Assembly: GCF_000423565.1 (NCBI RefSeq)
Contig: NZ_KE384042.1
Coordinates: 60,482 to 124,481, forward strand
DNA length: 64,000 bases
Reading direction: 5' to 3'
Origin: Runella zeae DSM 19591
Lineage (GTDB): Bacteria > Bacteroidota > Bacteroidia > Cytophagales > Spirosomataceae
Part shown: piece after piece, positions 18,348 through 26,559 of the stretch
Layout: each line of letters opens with the position of its first letter
How positions within the stretch are numbered: position 1 is the first letter of the stretch
Made by a program: the position numbers and the translations under genes
Notes under the pieces: generated by a model
What the model saw: the letters and a program-made list of their open reading frames with translations, nothing else
Told to the model about the DNA's origin: nothing
Databases searched by the model: none

Positions 18348-18821
18348 TTAGGGGTTGGTGGTCAATATCGCCGATTTTTGGGCAGATAAAAGGCCATCCG
18401 CTCCTACAATTTCCGCAAAAAATACGCGCGTACTTTTCTTGGTTTCTTGGGCCGTGATAGGCACAGCAAGTACATAATTGCGTAAAATAGGGTCGTACTT
18501 TTGGGTACCTGCCGGAACGGTGGCTATCAGGGTTTGCGCGCCTGTTGCTGTAGCAGCCCAATACACCTTGAATTCTTTTACGGGGACTTCTGAAGTATAT
18601 TCAATGTTGAAATTGGTCGTACTGCCAGCATTGGTAGTCAGACCTGTAATCACCGACGTATTAGCAGTGGTAGTACGCGTGGTTCCTATCCATACCACCG
18701 AAATCTGAGGTACTTTTCCTTTGCTTGTGGTGAGTTCACTAATCAAATCGGGCTCTTTGTAGCATCCTGTCAGCAAAAATCCTGAAAGCGCTAACATGAC
18801 AAACAAAACATTTTTTTTCAT
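18348..18821 (-). CDS. small SusCD-associated lipoprotein
   Basis: A 157-residue lipoprotein (lipobox LLTGC, C20) rich in Thr, Ser and Val with alternating beta-strand patterns, suggesting one or two Ig-like beta-sandwich domains. I do not recognise a family. It is the last gene after SusC and SusD on the minus strand, 49 bp downstream of SusD. This is the usual place of surface glycan-binding (SusE/F-like or SGBP) lipoproteins, so a binding role at the cell surface is plausible but unproven. It is shorter than typical SGBPs. Confidence 0.7.
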   Translation of the reverse strand: MKKNVLFVMLALSGFLLTGCYKEPDLISELTTSKGKVPQISVVWIGTTRTTTANTSVITGLTTNAGSTTNFNIEYTSEVPVKEFKVYWAATATGAQTLIATVPAGTQKYDPILRNYVLAVPITAQETKKSTRVFFAEIVGADGLLSAQKSAILTTNP

Positions 18822-18870
18822 ATCTATTTACAGTTTAGAAAGTCAAACAAAAAAGGGTATTCGTTTATTT

Positions 18871-20304
18871 TTACTTAGTGTATATCCACATCCCAACGCT
18901 TGGTTGTTTGAGATTTGCTTCGGCGTTTTTAGCATTACGGGTCAGCTCCGACGAAGGGTATTTCATGCGTTGAATACGGCGACCTGCCAAATCGGGGTTG
19001 ATATTGAGCGGCATTGGGAAATCGAGATAGTTGTATTTTCTTACATCAGTCCAGATATCGCCAATCAAAAACATCGCTTTGTATTTTTCGCGCATGATGT
19101 GTAAAAGCGTAAGTTTAGAAGCTCCCACATTGACACTTTCGGCGGCCAGATAAGTGGTGATATTGGCGGCACTTATGCCGAGTTTTTGCATATTGGCACG
19201 CGCTATTTCTAAGTAAGCGTTGTAAGCATCAGCCGTGCTGCCCGTCGAAGAAATGCTGCCATTGGCTGCCAGAAAACGAGCTTCGGCTTCGATGGCTTTT
19301 ACTTCGGCGTAGGTCATCATTACGATAGGAGAGTTGATGTTTGAATGCCAAGCTCTTATATTGAAATCTACAGTAGAGCCTGCTCCTGAGCCTGGTGCTA
19401 CGCCCGAATATGTGGTTTGTCCTGTTTTGAGAGTAACAACGATAGGAAGACGAGGGTCCACTACGTTTTGGACTTTACCGTTCATCAAATCTACAAAAGT
19501 GCTACCGTACGTTACAGAGAGGTTGGAAGTGCTGTTGGCCAAGGCTACACGACTATACCAAGGGCTAAGGTTTTTGGAGTTGTAGGCAAACTGAAAATCG
19601 TCGGCGTTGCTTTTCATCGCATTTTGGAGGGCGGTCAAAGCGGTTTGTGCAGCGGTTTGAGCATTTTGTCCCGATAGGTGCATGGCATAACGCGCCTTCA
19701 ACGAATAGGCCAAACGTGTCCATTTAGATGCATCTCCGCCATAAATTAGGTCATCGGTAGTAGGTTTTGTTCCCGAATTTTTAGCCAATTCTATGATACT
19801 TTCATCCAATAGCTTTTGAATGGTAGTATAGATTGCCTGTTGATTATCATAAGCAGGGGAAAAATTGCGTTGGTCAGCTTGGGTATAAGGGATATTTTCC
19901 CAGTTGGTGGTTGCAATTCCCAAATTATAAGCCAACAGTACCTTTGCGATGCCAACATAGATAGGGATGTCGCTTGATTGTCCTTTCTGAATAATGGTAT
20001 TCAACTGCGGAATCACGTACAGGTATAAGTTGGACCAGCCCGAGGCGTTTTCGGCTTCATAATAGGCATCAGTTCCGTTGGTGCCAAGGTTGCTACCGAG
20101 TTGTTGGGCATATTGACAAGCCACGTAGGCTTGTTGGTAGCTAGCTTCACTGGTATAAAACTGAGCCGTCGGCAATAGTTCTTGCACGGTAGCATCCGCT
20201 TTGAGCGTAGGGTCTACGTTGATGTCTAAAAAACTCTGGCAGCCCGACAGCAACGTCATTCCTAATGCCACTAGAAGAGTATATAAATAGTGTATCTTTT
20301 TCAT
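18871..20304 (-). CDS. SusD/RagB-family outer-membrane lipoprotein 1
   Basis: A 477-residue surface lipoprotein (lipobox LLSGC, C22). It starts the mature part with QSFLDINVDPT and contains TPR-like helical segments and a C-terminal stretch DVRKYNYLDFPMPLN, all as in the SusD-like_2 group. It would form the lid of the SusC channel and deliver glycan or peptide fragments to it. It starts 32 bp after SusC and is followed by a small lipoprotein gene. Confidence 0.93.
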   Translation of the reverse strand: MKKIHYLYTLLVALGMTLLSGCQSFLDINVDPTLKADATVQELLPTAQFYTSEASYQQAYVACQYAQQLGSNLGTNGTDAYYEAENASGWSNLYLYVIPQLNTIIQKGQSSDIPIYVGIAKVLLAYNLGIATTNWENIPYTQADQRNFSPAYDNQQAIYTTIQKLLDESIIELAKNSGTKPTTDDLIYGGDASKWTRLAYSLKARYAMHLSGQNAQTAAQTALTALQNAMKSNADDFQFAYNSKNLSPWYSRVALANSTSNLSVTYGSTFVDLMNGKVQNVVDPRLPIVVTLKTGQTTYSGVAPGSGAGSTVDFNIRAWHSNINSPIVMMTYAEVKAIEAEARFLAANGSISSTGSTADAYNAYLEIARANMQKLGISAANITTYLAAESVNVGASKLTLLHIMREKYKAMFLIGDIWTDVRKYNYLDFPMPLNINPDLAGRRIQRMKYPSSELTRNAKNAEANLKQPSVGMWIYTK

Positions 20305-20336
20305 CCTAAATAAAAATTAATGATGGTGCTGAGATT

Positions 20337-23300
20337 TTAAAAATTGGCGTTTACTCCGAAAATAAAGCTACGAGTTGCAGGGTTATTACGACCTACAAAA
20401 CCAATGATGTTGGTTCCCGAACCAAATGACAACGCCTCGGGATCATAACCACGGAATGGCGTATTGAGAAATAAATTGGTGGCCGTAAAGTTGAATCTAA
20501 CCCCATTTTTGAATACCGTTTTGCCAATGAGGCTTTTGGGTAAGGCATAACCGACGTTTACGTTACGAAGCCGAATCCAAGAGGCGTCTTGGATATTTAG
20601 GTGCGACCAACCGTTGAAACGAGTAGAAGTGGACGGGTTGTAAAGCAAATCGTCGAGATATACCGCGCGGGTATTAGGAACATAGGTAGATTTGCCGTCG
20701 GCTCCTTTTTGTTCTACTACGCCATTAAACACGACTTGTTCGTAGCGGCGCTCAGTAAGTTTGATAGAACCACTGCGAAGGGCATTGCGCTCGCCTAGGT
20801 CAATCACATCGCCGCCGTGGCGCCATTCGAGCAAGGCCGATACGCTCAGACCTTTATAAGTGAAAGTATTGGTAAGACCTCCAATCCAGTCGGGGAGGGC
20901 GTTGCCGTATTGAGTAAGCGTAGTACTTGTGACGGGGAAGCCTGTAGTGGCATTGACGAGGATTTGACCATCAGGAGCACGTTGATAATCATAGCCCCAC
21001 AAGTCGCCTACCTTGCTACCTTGGCGTACGCGTAGGCTTCCTACTACGTTGTCATAATAAGAAATTTCCTGAAGCTCGGCGGGCATTTCAATTACTTTAC
21101 CCGAGAGCTTCGACCAGTTGACGGAGGCATCCCACGTGAAGTCTTTGGTATTGACGAGTTTAGCCGTAGCCAAAAGTTCTATGCCTTGGTTACGAATCAA
21201 GCCAATATTGGTATAATAAAACGAATAACCTGAGACGTTGGAAACGGGAGCCCTTACGATTTGGTCTTTGCTATCCATGGTAAAATAAGTAGCATCGAGC
21301 ATGAGACGATTGCGGAAAAATCGTAGTTCAGTACCAAACTCGATAGAGGTTGTGCGCTCAGGTTTGAGGTTGGGGTCGGCGGTAGTAGTTCGGCGGAAAT
21401 AGCCCGGTACGCTGTTGCCGTAAGGGAAGTTGTCCGTAATTTCAAAGTAATTGCCCGTTACATAAGGATCCGTTCCTTTGCCCACTTGTGCCCACGATGC
21501 CCGTAGTTTTCCGTAAGATAAGACATTGTTTTTGGGTAAATTTTCGGTGAAAATATAACCTGCGCTAAATGAAGGATAGAAAAATGAATTGCTTGCTTGG
21601 GGTAAAGTCGAGACGATGTCGTTTCGACCCGTGGCATTGAGGTAAAGGACATCCTTGTAGTTGAGTTTAGCATCAGCAAAGAAACTCACGATTCGGAAAT
21701 GAGCAGGCGAATAAAAACGCTTCTGTTGATTGCGATAGCTATCGAGGTCGTTTGTAAAGGGAGCTTTCCAACCTTCTCCTCTGATGTAGTAGCTGTCGGG
21801 GCGCTTGCTATCTACCACCGAGTTGCCCACCATCAACGAACCGTTCCAATTGCTATTAAAATCTTTGCGAGCAGTAAGATAGAGGTTAGAATTTAGCTCC
21901 CGAAAGTTCAAAGACTCATTGACCAAAAATCCTTTTACTTGGATACCTACATCGAAAGTGCTATCTACTTGTCGACTACGAGTTTCGTGGAAAGTGTCGT
22001 ACGTAAGTTGGTATTTGGCTGAGAGCCAATCATTCACTTTATAGTTGAGCGAAATATCGCCAATGTAGCGATTGACCTTATCAATACGTGGGCTTTTTTC
22101 TACCAAATAACGAGGGTTGTCGGTGAAGCCGGGCAAGATGTTCTTTTGAGTACCATCAGGATTTAGGTAATCATTAACATCATACGTGTTTGGCCAGTAA
22201 CTCAAAGCACTAAAAATGGATTTGTCGCCAGCTGGGGGACGTTTTCCGCCCGAATTGACGTAATTCAATGAAGCTGATACCGTAAAGTTTTTGGTAAGGT
22301 TGTAACTCCCCGCGACTTTAGCGGAAGTACGTCCAAAATCAGTGTTGGGCACGATACCCGTTTGATAGCTACGTCCTAGCGACACATAGATATTTCCTTT
22401 CGCGTTGCCTTTGGTCAGGGTAATATTGTTGTTGTTGCTCAAACCCGTCCGATAAAATCCTCTAAAATTGTCATAGATTTGATCGGTAGTATTGTTAGGG
22501 TCTAATACAGGACCAAAAGATTGATAAGGCGTACGACCTGGGCCTAGCGGAATAAACTCACCCAAACGTCCTTGTAAAAAAGTGGTTTGAATTGAGGGTG
22601 ATTTTCCCAATATATCTGCTCCAATCGAAGAAGAAACCGAGATGTTGAGTTTTCCAGATTTGCCACGTTTGGTAGTGATTACAATCGCACCATTGGAGGC
22701 ACGGAGTCCATATAAAGCAGTAGCCGAGGGGCCTTTCAAGATAGAGATATTCTCAATATCATCGGGGTTGATGTCGGCAGCGCGGTTGGTATTGGCAAAT
22801 TGCTCAGCCGCACCTGGTGAGTTGGTACCTGCACTAGGAAGGGGATTGCCAGCACTTGTAGTGTTTGAGATAATGATGCCGTCAATCACAAAAAGAGGCT
22901 GATTGTCGGCACTACCACTAAGCGAAGTGACGCCCCTTAAAATGATGTTTACCCCAGAACCAGGTGCCCCTCCCGAGCCCGTAATCACGGCTCCTGCTAC
23001 TTTTCCCTGCAATGCCCCTACGAGGTTTTGGCTTCCTGAGTTTTTGATTTCTTCTGCTTTTACAGACTGAATGGCGTAGCCAAGTGCTCTTTTTTCTTGA
23101 GTTTGGCCCAAAGCCGTCACCACTATTTCACCAAGGGTATTCGCGCCTGCTACCATCACAATGTTGATAGTAGATTGGTCTTGTACGGTTATGGTTTGAC
23201 TCTCCATTCCTACAAAACTAAAAATCAATTCAGAGCCTTTGGTGGTAGAGATACTATACTCTCCGTCGGCATTGGTGGTAGCTCCTATGGTCTTGCCTTT

Positions 23301-23441
23301 GACGACCACACTCACGCCCGGAAGGGCAGTTCCATCTTCAGCGGAGGTTACTTTGCCTTTGATAGTTAGGTTTTGCGCAATCCCTTCTAGCGAAAGAAGA
23401 AAACAAAGCAAAAAGCTTAGGTTTCGTAAACGTTGTTTCAT
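20337..23441 (-). CDS. SusC/RagA-family TonB-dependent transporter 1
   Basis: A 1034-residue outer-membrane transporter. After a signal peptide ending in GIAQ (about 22) comes a carboxypeptidase-regulatory-like beta domain (about 26-105, with GTALPGVSVVVKG), then the plug with the family phrases LFVIDG and ILKGPSATALYG, and a long 22-strand barrel ending in phenylalanine (GVNANF). It takes up oligomers captured by the SusD partner, powered by TonB-ExbBD. No ECF sigma or anti-sigma gene lies nearby, so control probably comes from another regulator, such as the XylR-like protein of the locus. Confidence 0.95.
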   Translation of the reverse strand: MKQRLRNLSFLLCFLLSLEGIAQNLTIKGKVTSAEDGTALPGVSVVVKGKTIGATTNADGEYSISTTKGSELIFSFVGMESQTITVQDQSTINIVMVAGANTLGEIVVTALGQTQEKRALGYAIQSVKAEEIKNSGSQNLVGALQGKVAGAVITGSGGAPGSGVNIILRGVTSLSGSADNQPLFVIDGIIISNTTSAGNPLPSAGTNSPGAAEQFANTNRAADINPDDIENISILKGPSATALYGLRASNGAIVITTKRGKSGKLNISVSSSIGADILGKSPSIQTTFLQGRLGEFIPLGPGRTPYQSFGPVLDPNNTTDQIYDNFRGFYRTGLSNNNNITLTKGNAKGNIYVSLGRSYQTGIVPNTDFGRTSAKVAGSYNLTKNFTVSASLNYVNSGGKRPPAGDKSIFSALSYWPNTYDVNDYLNPDGTQKNILPGFTDNPRYLVEKSPRIDKVNRYIGDISLNYKVNDWLSAKYQLTYDTFHETRSRQVDSTFDVGIQVKGFLVNESLNFRELNSNLYLTARKDFNSNWNGSLMVGNSVVDSKRPDSYYIRGEGWKAPFTNDLDSYRNQQKRFYSPAHFRIVSFFADAKLNYKDVLYLNATGRNDIVSTLPQASNSFFYPSFSAGYIFTENLPKNNVLSYGKLRASWAQVGKGTDPYVTGNYFEITDNFPYGNSVPGYFRRTTTADPNLKPERTTSIEFGTELRFFRNRLMLDATYFTMDSKDQIVRAPVSNVSGYSFYYTNIGLIRNQGIELLATAKLVNTKDFTWDASVNWSKLSGKVIEMPAELQEISYYDNVVGSLRVRQGSKVGDLWGYDYQRAPDGQILVNATTGFPVTSTTLTQYGNALPDWIGGLTNTFTYKGLSVSALLEWRHGGDVIDLGERNALRSGSIKLTERRYEQVVFNGVVEQKGADGKSTYVPNTRAVYLDDLLYNPSTSTRFNGWSHLNIQDASWIRLRNVNVGYALPKSLIGKTVFKNGVRFNFTATNLFLNTPFRGYDPEALSFGSGTNIIGFVGRNNPATRSFIFGVNANF

Positions 23442-23697
23442 GGTTTATGTGAATATTTGAAGTTATAATGTCGTAAAAGTAAGAATTTTGTCAAGACATG
23501 TGTATATTACTTAGAATAATCCCCCAATATATTCACCCAATTCAAGGGAGAAAATGACGAAAAACAGTAAAAGTCAATAAGTTTTGTTCCCTATTTCTGA
23601 AATAGAGAATTGGAAGGGATTAAAAAAAGGGGGGAGATAGATTTACCAAATTAGGGGAGGTTTACAAGACTTGAAAACTAGACTTTTTGGATGTTTA

Positions 23698-23810
23698 AGA
23701 CATTCCAAGTTTCAGGCTTGGTGGTGTATTAAACTTGGAATGTCTGTTTTTTTTGTAGAATAAGACATTCCAAGTTTGAGGCTTGGTAGATTGTTAAACT
23801 TGGAAAGTCT
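23698..23810. repeat. two R3 palindromic repeats
   Basis: Two related 48-bp palindromes sit side by side: 23698-23745 and 23763-23810. Each begins AGACATTCCAAGTTT and ends with a complementary arm (AAACTTGGAATGTCT in the first, with one mismatch in the second). An internal CTTGG after a short spacer could pair with CCAAG and form an alternative hairpin. The arms resemble the A arms at 10528-10572. The rest of the 440-bp gap between SusC and the glycosidase gene (23442-23881) is AT-rich and holds no gene. Confidence 0.85.
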
Positions 23811-23881
23811 ATAAAAAAATACTGCTTCCCCAAGTGGTATTTACTTAGTGGGAGCAGTATGGAGAGAAGATGCTTTTAAAT

Positions 23882-26224
23882 TTATTGTTTCAAGAGCCAC
23901 ACGTCCGAAATTTTGGACTGCTTGCGCCAATTGAGGTGTGATTCTTCTGGTTCGTCAAATGTCACATGAAGCTTGCCATCTTGCGTGAGCGACAGAGGTA
24001 CAATCCACTCTTTCACTGTTTCTGTGTCGCGGTTATAAACTATCGGTTGCAAACGGTGCCCATCTACGCGAAGTAGTGCCTCTCCTGAGCCTACCACTCT
24101 GATGTTGTATCGTGCACCGGGTTGGAGATTGTCATAGACGAGTTCGGGGCATTTTTGAAACAATTGAGAAGAAAGTCTTGCTCTACTGAATCCATTCTCC
24201 CACCAAGCTACGTCGGTGGCATCGTCCGAAAACGTGCGTACCCGTGTTCCTTTGGCCACACTCGATACATCGTCATAAAAACTTCCTTGGCCGGGATTTT
24301 CCCATTTGCTGATGATTTTAAGGCGCGCCAACTTCTCGTCGTCAGAAGTTATACTGTTGATTTTTTTGAATTCATCGGCCAGCCACCAACGATTGTTGAG
24401 AGGATAATCTACAAAATCAAGCACACAGCCGCGCTCATAGCCTTTGGCTTTGTGTTTGTCTACGCTGGTTTGAAGGCCAATGGAAGCGTACAGATCCGCA
24501 CAAAGTTGCTCAATTTTTTGGCGAATGTCTGGAGCAATATTCACAGCATCAGCTTTATTGACGGTAGCCAATGCAGCTTCCATTGTTTTGGAAATATCAT
24601 TTTTGGTAATATTATTCAAAATCACATTGGCTTGTTTTTCAAGAGATTGTTCATAAATCAACCGCCGACGCGTGTACGTGTCATAGTAAGCACGAAGGAG
24701 AAGCATTTGCCAACGCCAGTTGTTTTTGAGTGCTGGGTGGCTAGTTTCTAAATTTTTCCAGAAAGAGAAAGTAGTTTCGACTCCGCCGTTTTGGACAAGC
24801 GAACCTTTCCAGTTGTTTTCCAAAGCGGCTATACCGTCGGCTGCGGCTTCTGAGATATTTTTCCCAAAAAAGAAATTGGTATAATCGGTCAAAATTTCTC
24901 TGACTTCTAGCTGAGGATTCCAGCCTCTCATACTCCATACGGCCTTGTTGATATCGTCGTGACAGCCGTCAGAATACGACACAAAACCGTCCGTAAAAGG
25001 TGCATAAGTTTGATGAATTTCGGCAAAAGCATATGGGCGAGGATTGATGGCTTCGCGGCCTAGGGTGAGGGCGTAGGCTTGATCCCAGCCTCGTACCGGA
25101 AATTCACAGCGAACATTGTGGGTAATATCGGGATATTGGCGATGTTGGTATTTTTTAGGTAAACGAAAACGTGTTTCGGGCATCGGAGGGCTACTAGGGC
25201 CAGATACCACGCCCTGAAGCCAATCGGGGTTGTTTTCGGCCAAATACTGATAAAAATAGTCGGTTTGTTCGACACTAAATCCTTGTAATGAAATCCAGAT
25301 TTTGGCTTTGGGATGGTATTTGACCAAAATTTGGTGCATATCTTTCAAAAAAGGTAATACTTCACGGGGGTGATTGTCGCCAGGGTCGCCACCGGGCACA
25401 AAAATATGGTCGAGTCGAGGGCATTTACGATAAAACTCTTCATGAAGGCGCAACTCAGCAGCGCGTTTGTCGTGGTCGGTTAGTTCAAACGTGACTGGCG
25501 TCCAAACCCAATAATCCATATCGTAGCGTTGACAAAGCTCGCTCATTTTAAGGCGCATTTCAGACGCCGGAATTTTAAAATGAGGATTGGGTTTATCATC
25601 TTCATGAAAAGGAATACCTTCGACGGCGTTAGTTCCAAAAATGGCCAACTCCCTAAAATATTGGTCGTATTGGGCTACACTCCAAGCATCGTAAGAGTTA
25701 GCAGTATGTCGGTAGCCCAACTGATGCCCGCGAATAGGGTAAGTAGGAGCGGTAGCAATATCTATTTTGGTTTCGAATTGAGCCGTGCCAGCGAGCCATT
25801 GTAATTTACGCAACACCCAACCTGTTCCAAATAACACTCCACGAGCATCGGCACCGATAATCCACAGCGTACTTTCTTTGGGGGTGATTTCACTGACGAC
25901 GCGGAAACCTTCGGCCTGATATTCTGCCCCGTTTTTGTCGTTTTTTGCAGGAATTGTTTTTCCCAGTAGCTCACGGTCACTAGAGAGGACAAAAGCGATG
26001 GTTAAAGTATTGGCTTTTGGCCAAGTAGTACTGGTTTTGAGGGTGAGGTTGGTGCGTTTAGCTACTTCTTCGATGAGCATCTGTGGAGCCGTTTCTCTCA
26101 TGGGAGAAAGCACCGACGGAGATACCAAGAGTGTAGCATTTTTAACGCTAATGGGCTGGGCTATAGCCGCTAAGATGCTACATAATAGCACACCCAAAAA
26201 CGAAATAGTGAGTTTGTAAAACAT
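23882..26224 (-). CDS. exported glycoside-hydrolase-like protein, paralogue 2
   Basis: A 780-residue exported protein and clear paralogue of the one at 2303-4720. The signal peptide ends near IAAIAQ (23). The N-terminal alpha/beta domain covers about 26-155 (DARGVLFGTGWVLRKL), and the barrel about 163-440 with RGHQLGYR (165-172), VPGGDPGD (276-283), RQYPDITHN (362-370), REAINPRP (390-397) and SYSDGCHDDINK (417-428). The acidic residues in GGDPG and SYS[ED]G are shared by both copies and are the best catalytic candidates. It lies between the GH2 gene and SusC on the same strand. The family is unassigned; a GH20/GH67/GH84-like fold is inference from the domain order. Confidence 0.75.
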   Translation of the reverse strand: MFYKLTISFLGVLLCSILAAIAQPISVKNATLLVSPSVLSPMRETAPQMLIEEVAKRTNLTLKTSTTWPKANTLTIAFVLSSDRELLGKTIPAKNDKNGAEYQAEGFRVVSEITPKESTLWIIGADARGVLFGTGWVLRKLQWLAGTAQFETKIDIATAPTYPIRGHQLGYRHTANSYDAWSVAQYDQYFRELAIFGTNAVEGIPFHEDDKPNPHFKIPASEMRLKMSELCQRYDMDYWVWTPVTFELTDHDKRAAELRLHEEFYRKCPRLDHIFVPGGDPGDNHPREVLPFLKDMHQILVKYHPKAKIWISLQGFSVEQTDYFYQYLAENNPDWLQGVVSGPSSPPMPETRFRLPKKYQHRQYPDITHNVRCEFPVRGWDQAYALTLGREAINPRPYAFAEIHQTYAPFTDGFVSYSDGCHDDINKAVWSMRGWNPQLEVREILTDYTNFFFGKNISEAAADGIAALENNWKGSLVQNGGVETTFSFWKNLETSHPALKNNWRWQMLLLRAYYDTYTRRRLIYEQSLEKQANVILNNITKNDISKTMEAALATVNKADAVNIAPDIRQKIEQLCADLYASIGLQTSVDKHKAKGYERGCVLDFVDYPLNNRWWLADEFKKINSITSDDEKLARLKIISKWENPGQGSFYDDVSSVAKGTRVRTFSDDATDVAWWENGFSRARLSSQLFQKCPELVYDNLQPGARYNIRVVGSGEALLRVDGHRLQPIVYNRDTETVKEWIVPLSLTQDGKLHVTFDEPEESHLNWRKQSKISDVWLLKQ

Positions 26225-26245
26225 AAATTGGAAAGGATTGGTAAA

Positions 26246-26559
26246 AACGTTGGCAGCGTTGGTTTATCTTAATGAATCACGAAGATATTATCTAAGTAAT
26301 AGCCTTTGACTCTTACAATGGGTTGGTAAACGTATTGGTGAACGTTGGCAGCGTTCAAAACGCTGCCAACGTTGGTTTGTCACAAAGCTATTGTTTAAGT
26401 TATGGCCTTTAACTCTCACAACGGGTTGGTAAACGGTGAACGTTGGCAGCGTTCAAAACGCTGCCAACGTTGGTTTCAAAATGCTGCCAACGTTGGTTTA
26501 TCTTAAGGAATTACAAAACTATTGTCTAAGTTATAGCCTTTGACTCTCACAACGGGTTG
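26246..26559 (-). repeat. three tandem copies of a gene 3' end with R2 palindromes
   Basis: Three units begin at 26246, 26341 and 26439 (periods 95 and 98 bp). Each has an R2 sequence (a half arm in the first, full 33-bp palindromes at 26341-26373 and 26439-26471, plus an extra half at 26477-26494) followed by a copy of the last ~18 codons of the GH2 gene. The real gene encodes QPVVRVKGYNLDNSFVIP and stop. The middle copy would encode QPVVRVKGHNLNNSFVTN, and the outer copy QPIVRVKGYYLDNIFVIH followed by an aligned stop (26269-26325). Only the innermost copy is attached to the gene. Confidence 0.9.

Noticed and set aside
24122-24751. A 209-codon open frame on the plus strand inside the second glycosidase-like gene.
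   Set aside because: It is antisense to a gene with a signal peptide and conserved motifs, and its translation shows no family features.
26246-26502. The regular 95-98 bp repeats looked like a short CRISPR or satellite array.
   Set aside because: The spacing units are copies of a gene end and not unique spacers, the repeat is palindromic throughout, and no cas gene is present.
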